Origin: a virus
DNA length: 64,000 bases
IMG/VR virus record: IMGVR_UViG_3300025413_001414
Coordinates: 1-64,000 of that record
Direction: 5' to 3' (one strand)
Positions 8,710 to 17,686 of this stretch are shown here, one piece after another. Both the position numbers and the translations under genes were made by a program. Position 1 is the first letter of the stretch. Every line of letters starts with the position of its first letter. Under the pieces are notes generated by a model. The model did no database searches. It was not told where the DNA came from and worked only from the letters and a program-made list of their open reading frames with translations.

Positions 8710-10713
8710 ATGGCAAACGTTTTTCAGAAATTCCTAAACTGGTTCAAAACCGAAGAAAAAGAAATAGAACAAGTATTTGTAGGTAAAAGTAAAATTGGTA
8801 GAAAGTACACTTGGAAGCCAGACACACCTGACTTTAGAGATTTAAATTACACCGTAGCTAACACTAAGTTACCAAAGTCAGTAGACTTAACAAGTGGTAA
8901 TCCTAATGTGTATGATCAAGGTCAATTAGGTAGTTGTTTTTCAGGAGAAACAAAAATTCCTTTATTAAATGGTGAAGTAAAAACAATAGAAGAATTATAT
9001 AATGAAGGAGAAGAATTTTGGGTTTTTTCTTTGGATGAAAATGGATCATTAGTTGCAGGTAAAGCAAAATCAAATTTAACAGGAATAGATAAAGAGGTTA
9101 TAGAAGTCACATTAGATAATGGAAGTTCTATAATTTGCACACCAGATCACAAATTTATGATGAGGGATGGGACTTTTAAAAAAGTTAGCGAAATAGATTT
9201 TTCAGAATCATTAATGCCTAATAATTTAAAAATTCATTCTAGTGGATATTATCAATATTTTGATAATTTTACTAATAAATGGACATTTGTACATTCCTCT
9301 ATAAATAAGACATTTAATTCAGAATATAAAAAAATTGTCGAAAATAGAATAATCGATAAAGGAGATAGATTTTTAGTAACACATCATAAAAATTTTAATA
9401 AAATGGATAATACTCCCGAAAATCTAGAATGGATGGGTGAATTGGAACATCAATTATATCACAAAACTACATGGAATGGAACAGAGGCTCAGAGGGATCA
9501 TTCTAGAAAACTAATTAATAAAATGTATGAAAATAATCCAAATTGGAACGAAGGGGCATCTTCAATTGGTGGTAAAAAAACCTGGGAATTAGCCAAAAAT
9601 GATCCAGAAAGAATGGAAAAAATTAATAAGTGGAAAAAAGCTGGTCATTCTGATGAATCAAGAAAAAAAGCTAACATATCTCATAAAAAGAAATTCGAAG
9701 ATCCAGTTTTTATGAATAATTTTAAAAAAATTATGAAAAATAAAACTGATAAATATTTATCATTTGAGGAAAATAGAAATAAGTTATCAGAACTTGGTAG
9801 ACAAAATTTGGGAACAAATACAACTAAAAATATGATAATTAAATGGTCTAGAGAATTATTAGACGAAAAAAAAGAAATAAATGAGGAAAATTGGAATGAA
9901 CTCAAGAAAAAAAGTGAATTAAAAAATTTTTATAATTTTTCCACAATTAAAAAGTTCTTTAGTTCAATAGAAGAAGTAAATGAATTAGCATTAAATTATA
10001 ATCACAAAATTATCAATAAAAGAACTATTAATGAAAAAATTAATGTTTATTGTTTAGAAGTTGAAAAGTATCATAACTTTGCCTTAGAATCTGGTGTATT
10101 TGTGCATAATTGTACTGCTAACTCTCTTTCAGGTGCATTTGATTTTGAAAGAATTAAACAAAAATTAGCACCTATTGGACCATCAAGATTATTCATTTAT
10201 TACAATGAAAGATTAATGGAAGGTTCTGTTAATTCGGATTCCGGAGCTCAAATTAGAGATGGTATCAAAGTTCTTGCTTCTCAAGGAGTTTGTCCTGAAA
10301 CTGAATGGCCTTATAACACTGGTCAATTTAAAGTAAAACCAAATGATAAGTGTTATCAAGATGCTAAATCTAATACTATTAAACAATATCTTAGATTAGA
10401 TAATACAAACCTTACTTTATTGAAAACATGTTTATCCCAAGGATATACCTTTGTATTTGGATTTACAGTTTATGAATCATTTGAAGGTGAGGAAGTAGCA
10501 CAAACTGGTATAGTTCCAATGCCAAGTCCTAATGAACAATGTATGGGTGGTCACGCTGTTTATTGTATGGGATATGATGATAGTAAAAAAGCATTCAAAG
10601 TTAGAAATTCTTGGGGAACTGGCTGGGGTGACGGTGGTAATTTTTGGTTACCATATGAATATATGACCAATCCTAATTTAGCAAGTGATTTCTGGACAAT
10701 TAGATTAGTATAA
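8710..10713 (+). CDS. Papain-family (C1A) cysteine protease precursor containing an intein
   Basis: The 667-residue precursor has an extein of about 275 residues. YDQGQLGS (68-75) is followed, after the intein, by CTANSLSGAF (468-477), together forming the papain catalytic-cysteine motif. The histone of the triad lies in MGGHAV (His615) and the asparagine in RNSWGTGWG (Asn633). The intein (76-467) thus separates the catalytic Cys468 from its N-terminal half, so the protease can be active only after splicing. The N-terminus lacks a secretion signal. A role in head or tail maturation or in attacking host proteins is possible but not shown. A strong terminator follows. Confidence 0.9.
   Translation: MANVFQKFLNWFKTEEKEIEQVFVGKSKIGRKYTWKPDTPDFRDLNYTVANTKLPKSVDLTSGNPNVYDQGQLGSCFSGETKIPLLNGEVKTIEELYNEGEEFWVFSLDENGSLVAGKAKSNLTGIDKEVIEVTLDNGSSIICTPDHKFMMRDGTFKKVSEIDFSESLMPNNLKIHSSGYYQYFDNFTNKWTFVHSSINKTFNSEYKKIVENRIIDKGDRFLVTHHKNFNKMDNTPENLEWMGELEHQLYHKTTWNGTEAQRDHSRKLINKMYENNPNWNEGASSIGGKKTWELAKNDPERMEKINKWKKAGHSDESRKKANISHKKKFEDPVFMNNFKKIMKNKTDKYLSFEENRNKLSELGRQNLGTNTTKNMIIKWSRELLDEKKEINEENWNELKKKSELKNFYNFSTIKKFFSSIEEVNELALNYNHKIINKRTINEKINVYCLEVEKYHNFALESGVFVHNCTANSLSGAFDFERIKQKLAPIGPSRLFIYYNERLMEGSVNSDSGAQIRDGIKVLASQGVCPETEWPYNTGQFKVKPNDKCYQDAKSNTIKQYLRLDNTNLTLLKTCLSQGYTFVFGFTVYESFEGEEVAQTGIVPMPSPNEQCMGGHAVYCMGYDDSKKAFKVRNSWGTGWGDGGNFWLPYEYMTNPNLASDFWTIRLV
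8935..10110 (+). mobile_element. Intein with HNH homing endonuclease in the protease gene
   Basis: It spans 392 residues. It begins with Cys1 (CFSGETKIPLLNGEVKTIEEL, block A), has block B with TPDH (GSSIICTPDHKFMM), and ends with VYCLEVEKYHNFALESG (block F) and VFVHN before the Cys+1 of the host protein (block G). Between the splicing blocks lies an HNH-type module (VTHHKNFNKMDNTPENLEWM), a DNA nuclease that would spread the intein. All residues needed for splicing (Cys1, TxxH, terminal Asn, Cys+1) are visible. Confidence 0.92.
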
Positions 10714-10731
10714 TTATTGTTTTTTAATATT

Positions 10732-10762
10732 AAAGTCTATAAGAAATTATAGACTTTTTTTA
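10732..10762 (+). terminator. Rho-independent terminator after the protease
   Basis: An 11-bp stem AAAGTCTATAA/TTATAGACTTT runs into T6. It lies 19 bases after the protease stop. Confidence 0.85.
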
Positions 10763-11047
10763 TATTGAAAACCAAAGAAACACAGAAGTCTTTAGCTTCT
10801 GTGAATTTGGTAATTATTCACCAAATTCACTTAAAGGGAAGAGTCTATATTAAATATGTTAGGAAATTAAAAAAATTCTAGCATCGGCAGGGACTGTCGA
10901 TTACAGGCGTGGATCAAAAATAAGACCTGATTAGATAACTAATTAAAATTGGCACACTAACTGAAGGCAAAAGCAATGAAGCATCTAAAAAAGAAGAAGC
11001 TTGTCTCCCGAAACTTATCGGTCTTTATTAGAAATAAAAAGATAAGT
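10760..11047 (+). ncRNA. Structured RNA element, copy B
   Basis: Second copy of the element at 2308-2595. Helices: ACAGAAG/CTTCTGT with loop TCTTTAG (10782-10802); a perfect GTGAATTTGG/CCAAATTCAC (10801-10830); ATCGGCAG/CTGTCGAT (10883-10901); ATTAG/CTAAT near 10931; and ACTTATC/GATAAGT (11013-11047) with a new inner stem TTTATT/AATAAA. Length differences between copies are not multiples of three, so the conserved part is not coding. It follows the protease terminator directly and precedes the gene at 11090. The short frame MKHLKKKK (from 10977) is the same gene remnant as in copy A. Confidence 0.7.
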
Positions 11048-11089
11048 GATATAACAAAAGGTTAATCCATTATTTTAATATATACCTTT

Positions 11090-11725
11090 ATGAAATGGAT
11101 TAAAGGATATAAAAGTTTTACAGAATCTATTAAATTCGATCTCTCAATTGTTAATATAGATATAAACGAATCTTTAAGTATTTGGTATGATGCTCTTTTG
11201 GATTCTATTGGGGCGGAAGAAGTTGATATCTTTGATACTTTCAAGCTTCCTAAAGACGACTACGTTGATAAATTAGACATAGAATATCTTTCTGATAATA
11301 TTGAATTCATTAATTCTCTATCTAGTATAGGATTAAAAAAAGCTTCGATGCAGAGCTCAGATGATTTTGAAACTTTTGTAAATAAACCCTGTAGATTTAT
11401 GTTTATTTACAATATAGAATCCAATGAACTAGAAAATCCAAATTATTTATTGATACAAAGTTGGAATGATACTTTGAAAAAATGGGATAATAGTAAACTC
11501 TATAAAGTTAATGATGATATCAACAAGTTCTACAATAAGTTAAGCTCTAAAATTATTGAAGTAGAAGATGATGGTGAGAAATACATATACAACACGTCCA
11601 ACAAAGGTAATGAATGGATTCTACAAAACTTAGATGCTGAAAATGATACTTTTAAAAAGTATTTAAGAAAAGAAGATTTTGAAGATCTTTTAAAACAAAG
11701 AAAAGTTAAAATTAGAGTTATTTAA
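11090..11725 (+). CDS. Hypothetical protein with possible capsid-targeting start (211 aa)
   Basis: The N-terminus MKWIKGYKSFTES fits the recurring tag of this genome (compare T4 internal-protein MKTYQEFIAEA). The remainder is acidic and soluble without known motifs. A TTTTAATATATA box lies just before the start. The stop overlaps the ATG of the decayed gene at 11725 (TAATG). Packaging into the head is an inference from the tag only. Confidence 0.65.
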   Translation: MKWIKGYKSFTESIKFDLSIVNIDINESLSIWYDALLDSIGAEEVDIFDTFKLPKDDYVDKLDIEYLSDNIEFINSLSSIGLKKASMQSSDDFETFVNKPCRFMFIYNIESNELENPNYLLIQSWNDTLKKWDNSKLYKVNDDINKFYNKLSSKIIEVEDDGEKYIYNTSNKGNEWILQNLDAENDTFKKYLRKEDFEDLLKQRKVKIRVI

Positions 11726-12024
11726 TGAAGCATTTAAAAAGATTTAACGAGTCATTTGATCCAGAAGATTATTTAGACTACCTTTATCTGAAGTTGAAGA
11801 GTCTAATATAATATCTAAATATCAAATAGATAAAGATTTTTATAAAAGATATTAAATGAGATAAACACCCTGTCTTAAAAGAGATACAGGGAATTGGATC
11901 TTATCAAGATAGAATAGGAGTAGTTGAATTTTGGCCACAACAAGAAGATGATGAACCTATCACAATTTCAGAAAGTGACAAGATATATCTACAATATACA
12001 CTATTTAAATATCTTGGAAAATAA
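11725..12024 (+). pseudogene. Decayed small gene with MKHLKRFNES start
   Basis: The frame starts MKHLKRFNESFDPEDYLDY, then needs a shift to continue as LPLSEVEESNIISKYQIDKDFYKRY. A stem CCCTGT/ACAGGG (11869-11892) follows, and another frame gives GIGSYQDRIGVVEFWPQ through TLFKYLGK to TAA 12022-12024. The parts look like one protein split by at least two lesions. The start is the same N-terminal tag as in neighbouring genes. The original function is unknown. Confidence 0.6.
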
Positions 12025-12056
12025 AAATATCCCACTTTTAGGTGGGATATTTTTAT
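12023..12056. terminator. Bidirectional terminator
   Basis: Stem AAAATATCCCAC/GTGGGATATTTT with T-rich flanks on both strands. It separates the plus-strand remnant from the minus-strand genes below 14827. Confidence 0.85.
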
Positions 12057-12073
12057 TTTATTAATCAGTTAAA

Positions 12074-12349
12074 TTAAACAGTCACATAGTAATCTAACCT
12101 ACCATTAGTCACAACTGTTGAATCAGGAATTGAAACAGTCGCTCCCCTTAAACATAATTGCTCACTTTTTACATTTGTTAAATGTAATTGGCCCTTTATA
12201 CGATTTTTTATATCTGATGCCTGAACATTTGTATCAGTTAATACATCAACCATAAAGGATTTTGTATTGATTACAGTTGGCCTTGATGCAGTAGGGCTGG
12301 TTGGTTGTAACCCCTCAACTTCTTTTGTTATTAATAATGAATATTTCAT
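12074..12349 (-). CDS. Hypothetical protein after the fibre gene (91 aa)
   Basis: A small threonine- and valine-rich protein (MKYSLLITKEVEG, then SRPTVINTKSFMVDVLTD) likely to form a beta-sandwich. It is 27 bases downstream of the 816-residue fibre-like gene on the same strand, so it may be an accessory or cap of that structure. No family recognised. Confidence 0.6.
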   Translation of the reverse strand: MKYSLLITKEVEGLQPTSPTASRPTVINTKSFMVDVLTDTNVQASDIKNRIKGQLHLTNVKSEQLCLRGATVSIPDSTVVTNGRLDYYVTV

Positions 12350-12376
12350 ATTTTTATTTTTATTTTTTCAGTTAAT

Positions 12377-14827
12377 TTAGTATTGATCCCACCAAAAAGC
12401 ATCATTTACTAGATAATTATATTGACTCGAAGTTGCACTGTAATGTGCAGTTGGTGTGATTAAATTATAAGTATATACACCATTATCAACAGTGCTTATA
12501 AAATACCTATCTCCTGATACAAAATAATCTTCGTAATTACTAGAATTGACACATACACTATTTACTAATCCATCTAGATTATATAAATTTATAGTCCAAT
12601 AATTATTATTGTTTGGATCTTGATAGAAAAATGCAGTATAATTAGTTCCCACACCAATATTATTGCTATCAGCAGGAGGTAACACAATATTACCACTAGT
12701 CGTCGTTGACGTTAAGATATTTATATTTACAGTATTATAACTACCAATCGAAGTTAGTGTATTTGGAGCTAACAATTGAGTAGTATATGATTCATACTCA
12801 TCATTATCATAAGCTCTAGCATAATAAAATACTGGAAGTGACGAAAAAGTAGCATAATTAATACCACTTTTCGCTGTATTATTGTTAAATATAAAGTTTT
12901 CTTGATACAAATATGCTACATAAATCGGTTGACCATTCGAGTGTGATAATCCAAAATGTAAATCTAACTCTCCTGTTAATTGATTATATGAACCAGTGCC
13001 ACCATAATTACTTGTTAGTGAGTTCTGAATAAATTCTGAACCAGTTGGAGATATTGAAATTGAATAATCATATGATTGGAACCCTTCATTACTACCACCA
13101 GTTAATCCAGCAAAGAACCCGTATATAGTTGGTTGAACCCCACCGTAAGTAATCGGTGGAATAAAATGTAAATTATAATTTAATGTATTGGAAGTAGTTC
13201 CAACTCGAAATTCACCATATGCACCGCCGACTTCTGACCAAGTTCTAACATATAATAAATCATAGTAAGGTCTAAAGTTAGCATATTCTGTATCATGTGT
13301 ATCATAATTGGCAATAAAATTACCATTAGCATCATAAATTTTATATCTTTGTAATACTTCAGGATAACTTCCAAGTCTATATTCAATCATTCTCCACTGT
13401 CCAAATGGCTGATATGAAAGATTATCTAAATCAGAAATATTAACATCATCTATATTTATGCTGAAAGTTGAACCATCAGCTTTAATACCTAAAACAGATA
13501 ACTTACCATCTCCATTATCAACAAAGTTAAAAATAGAATTGCTTGTTGGGAAGTTATATAAAGACCCCCTCTCATATCTAGTTCCATAGTCATTTCCCAT
13601 TAACATTATGCTAGCTGTACTTCCATTAGTAAAGTTATAAGTATTGAAATTGTGATCATCAAACTTAGTGATAATATCCAATTTTGTAAGTGTAGTATCT
13701 ATAAGACCTGAATTATTAGTTCCATTACCTAAATAAATTACAACAGATTCCGGATCATATGCTGGTGAACTCGCACCAGCGTAATAAGGATAAAAATCTT
13801 GTGCTACAATCAAACTATTATAATAATCTGGATTATACTCATGTTGTGTAGATGTAAGTTTTATTCCATCAAAATTATAAAAATAATAACTACTATTATC
13901 TGAGTTATACATCGATATCAATATTTTACCAGTTCCATACATATACCAATCACGAGCTGTTATTTCAAGTGATGTTAAATCTTGAGTTACCACTAATACA
14001 CCATCTGAGTTAAAAAAGTTTATAGATTCATAACGTGAGGTATCGTTATTATATGTAGATGTATATACCCAATTACCTGTATAATATATTTCATAATCTT
14101 GTAAAACCACTACAGAAGTATTACTTATATTGTGTATCTCAACATCATTTTTCCCTTTAATAACCCTCCAAGATACATAATCGATATATGAAACACTAAT
14201 TAAAATAGCATTTTCAGTAGTAACACCGTCCCAATTCCATTCAAATGATAGACTAGTTGCTCCTGAATACTTAAGAGTATAAATATTATCTCCATCAAAA
14301 TATGTAATTCCAAATCCATCAGTAGTCGGATATGTATAATATATGATTCTACCATCAACTCCTTGTTTATCATCATAATTAGAAATAAGTAGAGTATCTA
14401 CAAGGGTTCCATTTGCTTGAATGAATAAAGCCGCATAACTATTATTATTAGAATTCTGAAATAAAATATTAAAACCTTTATTTGTAATTACATAATAGTC
14501 AATATAAGACCAGTCAGAAATACTTAATTTAGTGTCTAAAGCTCCTGTCATAGTACCATTGATATCCATAACAAAGTATTCCCAATTAGTCACACCCTGA
14601 CCCCAGAATACTAAATCTTGGCCTGTAGATTCCGGATAGGTTGGGCTTCTTCTAGTTCCACTTCCACCACCGGCTCCTGCTGCTGAGGATGCCGCTGCTG
14701 GTGCAAGTGCGGCTTCATACATCATATTTGATTGATGTAGAAAATATTGTCTAGCCTGCTCTTGAGGTGATAAATTTTTGTATCTTGGTAGGTTTTTAAA
14801 TCTTTCCCAATTTTGTCTATTCCACAT
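12377..14827 (-). CDS. Large beta-rich virion or fibre-like protein (816 aa)
   Basis: A short helical head (1-40, NWERFKNLPRYKNLSPQEQARQ) is joined by an Ala/Gly-rich linker (about 42-57) to some 750 residues rich in Y, N, S, T, G and D. The pattern repeats as beta-strands, with units such as NGTLVDTLLISNYDD and ISVSYIDYVSWRV. This resembles propeller-like receptor-binding or fibre proteins. The linker suggests a hinge between an attachment helix and an exposed head. Its two genes form a unit closed by the terminator at 12023. Exact role and receptor are unknown. A TTTTAATATATA box lies upstream. Confidence 0.6.
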   Translation of the reverse strand: MWNRQNWERFKNLPRYKNLSPQEQARQYFLHQSNMMYEAALAPAAASSAAGAGGGSGTRRSPTYPESTGQDLVFWGQGVTNWEYFVMDINGTMTGALDTKLSISDWSYIDYYVITNKGFNILFQNSNNNSYAALFIQANGTLVDTLLISNYDDKQGVDGRIIYYTYPTTDGFGITYFDGDNIYTLKYSGATSLSFEWNWDGVTTENAILISVSYIDYVSWRVIKGKNDVEIHNISNTSVVVLQDYEIYYTGNWVYTSTYNNDTSRYESINFFNSDGVLVVTQDLTSLEITARDWYMYGTGKILISMYNSDNSSYYFYNFDGIKLTSTQHEYNPDYYNSLIVAQDFYPYYAGASSPAYDPESVVIYLGNGTNNSGLIDTTLTKLDIITKFDDHNFNTYNFTNGSTASIMLMGNDYGTRYERGSLYNFPTSNSIFNFVDNGDGKLSVLGIKADGSTFSINIDDVNISDLDNLSYQPFGQWRMIEYRLGSYPEVLQRYKIYDANGNFIANYDTHDTEYANFRPYYDLLYVRTWSEVGGAYGEFRVGTTSNTLNYNLHFIPPITYGGVQPTIYGFFAGLTGGSNEGFQSYDYSISISPTGSEFIQNSLTSNYGGTGSYNQLTGELDLHFGLSHSNGQPIYVAYLYQENFIFNNNTAKSGINYATFSSLPVFYYARAYDNDEYESYTTQLLAPNTLTSIGSYNTVNINILTSTTTSGNIVLPPADSNNIGVGTNYTAFFYQDPNNNNYWTINLYNLDGLVNSVCVNSSNYEDYFVSGDRYFISTVDNGVYTYNLITPTAHYSATSSQYNYLVNDAFWWDQY

Positions 14828-14866
14828 TTTGATTGTTTATTTTTTGCTATATATTAAAATTTCACT

Positions 14867-15490
14867 TTAAAATATTTGGTTTTTAATAAAATTTAAAATC
14901 ATTTGGTCTTTATTACACATTTCATTGTACCACATCCAGACATAGTTACTTTCTATGAATAATGTACCATCTCTATAAGCTTGTATATTCTTTTTAAGAA
15001 GTTCTATATCTGAAGATTCTATATCATATTCAATAGAAAGTTCCTGACATATTTTATAAATACCAATTATATCATTTGAAGAATAAAATTTAGACGCTTC
15101 CACGTAAAGGTTATTTAATCTTTTATTAATAATCTTATCAGTATGTGTTACCTTTGCTATTTCTCGGTACAATTTTTTAATTTTATTTGTTCTATTATCC
15201 TCGATATTATTATCTTCCTCATCGAGGTTCTCAATTTCGGTTCTAGAAGAATCATCTTCTTCATCAGATATTTCTTTTGATTGTGTGTCAATATATGATT
15301 TTAATTTTATGTCGAATTTTTCATTATAAATTGATTTTAATTCTGAATTTTTATTTAATATTTTATCTACGTCTTTTAAAAATTCAGAGTCGGCTTCTCT
15401 AATCAATTCTGATTTATATTCATAATCTGCTTTAACAAATTCATACTCCTTGAGTAATTTATTAATCTCAAGTTTTTTTATATCTAACAT
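14867..15490 (-). CDS. J-domain-like protein with HTD in place of HPD (207 aa)
   Basis: The first 100 residues are charged helices with an acidic stretch (SDEEDDSS, DEEDNN). Residues about 105-150 (KKLYREIAKVTHTDK, then NNLYVEASKFYSSND) follow the helix II-loop-helix III pattern of DnaJ domains, with HTD where the HPD motif is expected. J-domains stimulate Hsp70 ATPase. The altered tripeptide makes normal DnaK stimulation doubtful. It may have become a structural or sequestering version. Confidence 0.55.
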   Translation of the reverse strand: MLDIKKLEINKLLKEYEFVKADYEYKSELIREADSEFLKDVDKILNKNSELKSIYNEKFDIKLKSYIDTQSKEISDEEDDSSRTEIENLDEEDNNIEDNRTNKIKKLYREIAKVTHTDKIINKRLNNLYVEASKFYSSNDIIGIYKICQELSIEYDIESSDIELLKKNIQAYRDGTLFIESNYVWMWYNEMCNKDQMILNFIKNQIF

Positions 15491-15546
15491 AAATCTATAT
15501 ATAAAGAAGAATCTTTTTTGAGTCTAATAATTTTATATATACTTTT

Positions 15547-16278
15547 ATGAAACTACATCAATTAACAATCGAAGAATTGGTAGAATTAAGAACTAAAATG
15601 ATTCTTGAAAAAAAATCTACTAAAGAAATTAACCCAATCATTGAGAAAAAGGAAAAAGAATATTCTGATTCATTAATGGAAGATGGTGGAGGTGGTGGCG
15701 GAACTGCTGCTACTGGTGGTCCTGGTGGAGCAGTTGCTAGTGCTTCTGTAGGTTTTGGCGGTGGTGGAGTTGCTATGGGCAATGCAGCTCATGGTGGTAT
15801 GGGTAATGTAACAGCTGCTCAACCATCTACAATGCCAGGTGCTACTATCGGAAGTGCTTGGTCTGGACATGGTGGTACTATTGGCTCAGGTGATGTAGCA
15901 AATCCTTTTCCAGGTGGCGGAAATGTTTATCAAAAATCTCCAGCTATGGATATGGGTAAATCTCATGGTGCTAGAACTGGTAAAAAGAAAAGAGTTAAAA
16001 AATTAGATTTAAAAGCTCTTAAAAATACATTTGCAACAAAACAAGATTTTACTCAAGGATCTGAACATAAATCTAAAATCATGAACTTTAATGATTTTCA
16101 AAAACAAGGAGTAAATAAAGTAACAAAAGTTAAAGAATCTTTAGATAGTGAATATTTAGGTGATTGTGAAAAGTGCGATACTAAAATTTATAGAGAAGAT
16201 TGTTATTCAGGTGAATATCAATGTCCTAATTGCGATCATGCTGGGAAAATATATGAATTAAGAAATTTTAAACCATAA
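15547..16278 (+). CDS. Glycine-rich protein with C-terminal zinc ribbon (243 aa)
   Basis: Residues 1-45 are helical. Residues 47-135 are almost only G, A, S, T, P and M (probably disordered). A basic patch follows (KKKRVKKLDLKALK, about 146-160), and the last 45 residues hold two CxxC pairs (CEKCDTKI and CPNCDHAG) that should bind one zinc. The start codon of the next gene is one base after the stop, so the two genes are co-expressed. The pattern suggests a flexible linker between a nucleic-acid or protein-binding ribbon and the N-terminal helix. Function unknown. Confidence 0.65.
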   Translation: MKLHQLTIEELVELRTKMILEKKSTKEINPIIEKKEKEYSDSLMEDGGGGGGTAATGGPGGAVASASVGFGGGGVAMGNAAHGGMGNVTAAQPSTMPGATIGSAWSGHGGTIGSGDVANPFPGGGNVYQKSPAMDMGKSHGARTGKKKRVKKLDLKALKNTFATKQDFTQGSEHKSKIMNFNDFQKQGVNKVTKVKESLDSEYLGDCEKCDTKIYREDCYSGEYQCPNCDHAGKIYELRNFKP

Positions 16279-16279
16279 G

Positions 16280-17686
16280 ATGATTAAAAAATATTTAGAA
16301 TTTTTAAAAGAGGCTAAAGAAGAAAAAAGCTATTACAAACCAACTAATTTAATACAAGAGTTGTGTGTTGGTATGCTTTTAATTAATAACAGTTTCTTAG
16401 ATAATATCTTAGATAAAGGATTAAAAGCTAGATATTCAGAAAATTCACAAGTGTTTTTAACAGATTTAAAAAATCTTTTATTTGCTAAAAATAGATTACA
16501 CTTAGGCAAATTTATAGGTAATGAATGTGTATCTGAAGACGAGCCATCAAAAGTAAATGGTTTATTTGAATCAGTTTCGTTTAATATAGAAGACGATTGG
16601 AATAAACTAGTTAATGCTAGATTAATTGCCAGAAATATTATTGATAAGTTGTTACCAGATGAAAAAGTTACTGAAGACAGAGTTAAACATGTTTTTTGGA
16701 TAGGTCCTAACAAAGATGAAGATCACCAAGAAGACATGGTTGTTGAACTTTCAGATGGTAGACAATATTCTTTTTATTTAAATAAGAACTTATCTTCTTC
16801 TAAAACTGCAAGTTTTAACACATTTGCTGATGATTTAATTGGTAATGAAATTGATAAATTATATGGTCCTGAATATATTGCAAAATGGAATAAACTAGTT
16901 CAACAATGGGTTAGGACTATTTATGATAATGCTAATAAGAATGTTCAAGTACATATCGAAAAATTTATTGATGAAGATAGAATTGATTCTTTAGATTGGT
17001 TTAGATATTTTGAAATTCAACACAGAGACCCAAGATACAAACATCTTGGTGAATATATCAAAGAATTTGATAAAAACATTTTATATTTTTCTGATTTGAT
17101 GTCTGAAATTTGGAAACATCGTGATATGTGTTTCATGGATGTTGAGAGGGTTTATAATGAATGGGAAGAAACTAAAATATTTATTTTAAATTCTAAGATA
17201 TTAGAACATTTATTAACTGAATCATTGACTAAGAATAATATAGATGATATTAAGAAATTAGATGATGGGTTCAAATTAGCAGAAGGCACTGTTAAGATGA
17301 AATTGGTTAAGACTATTGTTGAAAAAATGGGATGCTCTGAAAGATATACTTATTATTTAGGTAATAATGGTAATATATTTAATCAAATTCCTTCTAGAGA
17401 TTTCTTTAGAAGCATCTATAACGATTTAACAGTTAAGTTTGACTATCATGTTAAATTCTTAGTAGAAGAGGAAGAGGAAAATAATGATTTTAATATTAAA
17501 ATATCGGTCTTGTTGGATAATGATGTATTAATTAAGTTTAATATACTGGTTAAATTTGCTGGTGGTGACATTAGTTCCAAGCTAAGCGCTAAATATTTTT
17601 TTCATCTTAGTGATGACTTTAACTATAGGGTATCAAACATAGAAAAGTCTGAATCAGAAAATGAATTATCTACCCAGAAAACCTAG
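16280..17686 (+). CDS. Hypothetical protein with capsid-targeting-like start (468 aa)
   Basis: MIKKYLEFLKEAKEE closely parallels the T4 capsid-targeting peptide MKTYQEFIAEA, including an LxE-A cleavage-like site (residues 9-12). The body is a large soluble, mostly helical protein with no family I recognise. It starts one base after the zinc-ribbon gene and converges with the HNH gene, overlapping it by 17 bases. If the tag is real, this would be a major internal head protein injected with the DNA. Confidence 0.65.
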   Translation: MIKKYLEFLKEAKEEKSYYKPTNLIQELCVGMLLINNSFLDNILDKGLKARYSENSQVFLTDLKNLLFAKNRLHLGKFIGNECVSEDEPSKVNGLFESVSFNIEDDWNKLVNARLIARNIIDKLLPDEKVTEDRVKHVFWIGPNKDEDHQEDMVVELSDGRQYSFYLNKNLSSSKTASFNTFADDLIGNEIDKLYGPEYIAKWNKLVQQWVRTIYDNANKNVQVHIEKFIDEDRIDSLDWFRYFEIQHRDPRYKHLGEYIKEFDKNILYFSDLMSEIWKHRDMCFMDVERVYNEWEETKIFILNSKILEHLLTESLTKNNIDDIKKLDDGFKLAEGTVKMKLVKTIVEKMGCSERYTYYLGNNGNIFNQIPSRDFFRSIYNDLTVKFDYHVKFLVEEEEENNDFNIKISVLLDNDVLIKFNILVKFAGGDISSKLSAKYFFHLSDDFNYRVSNIEKSESENELSTQKT

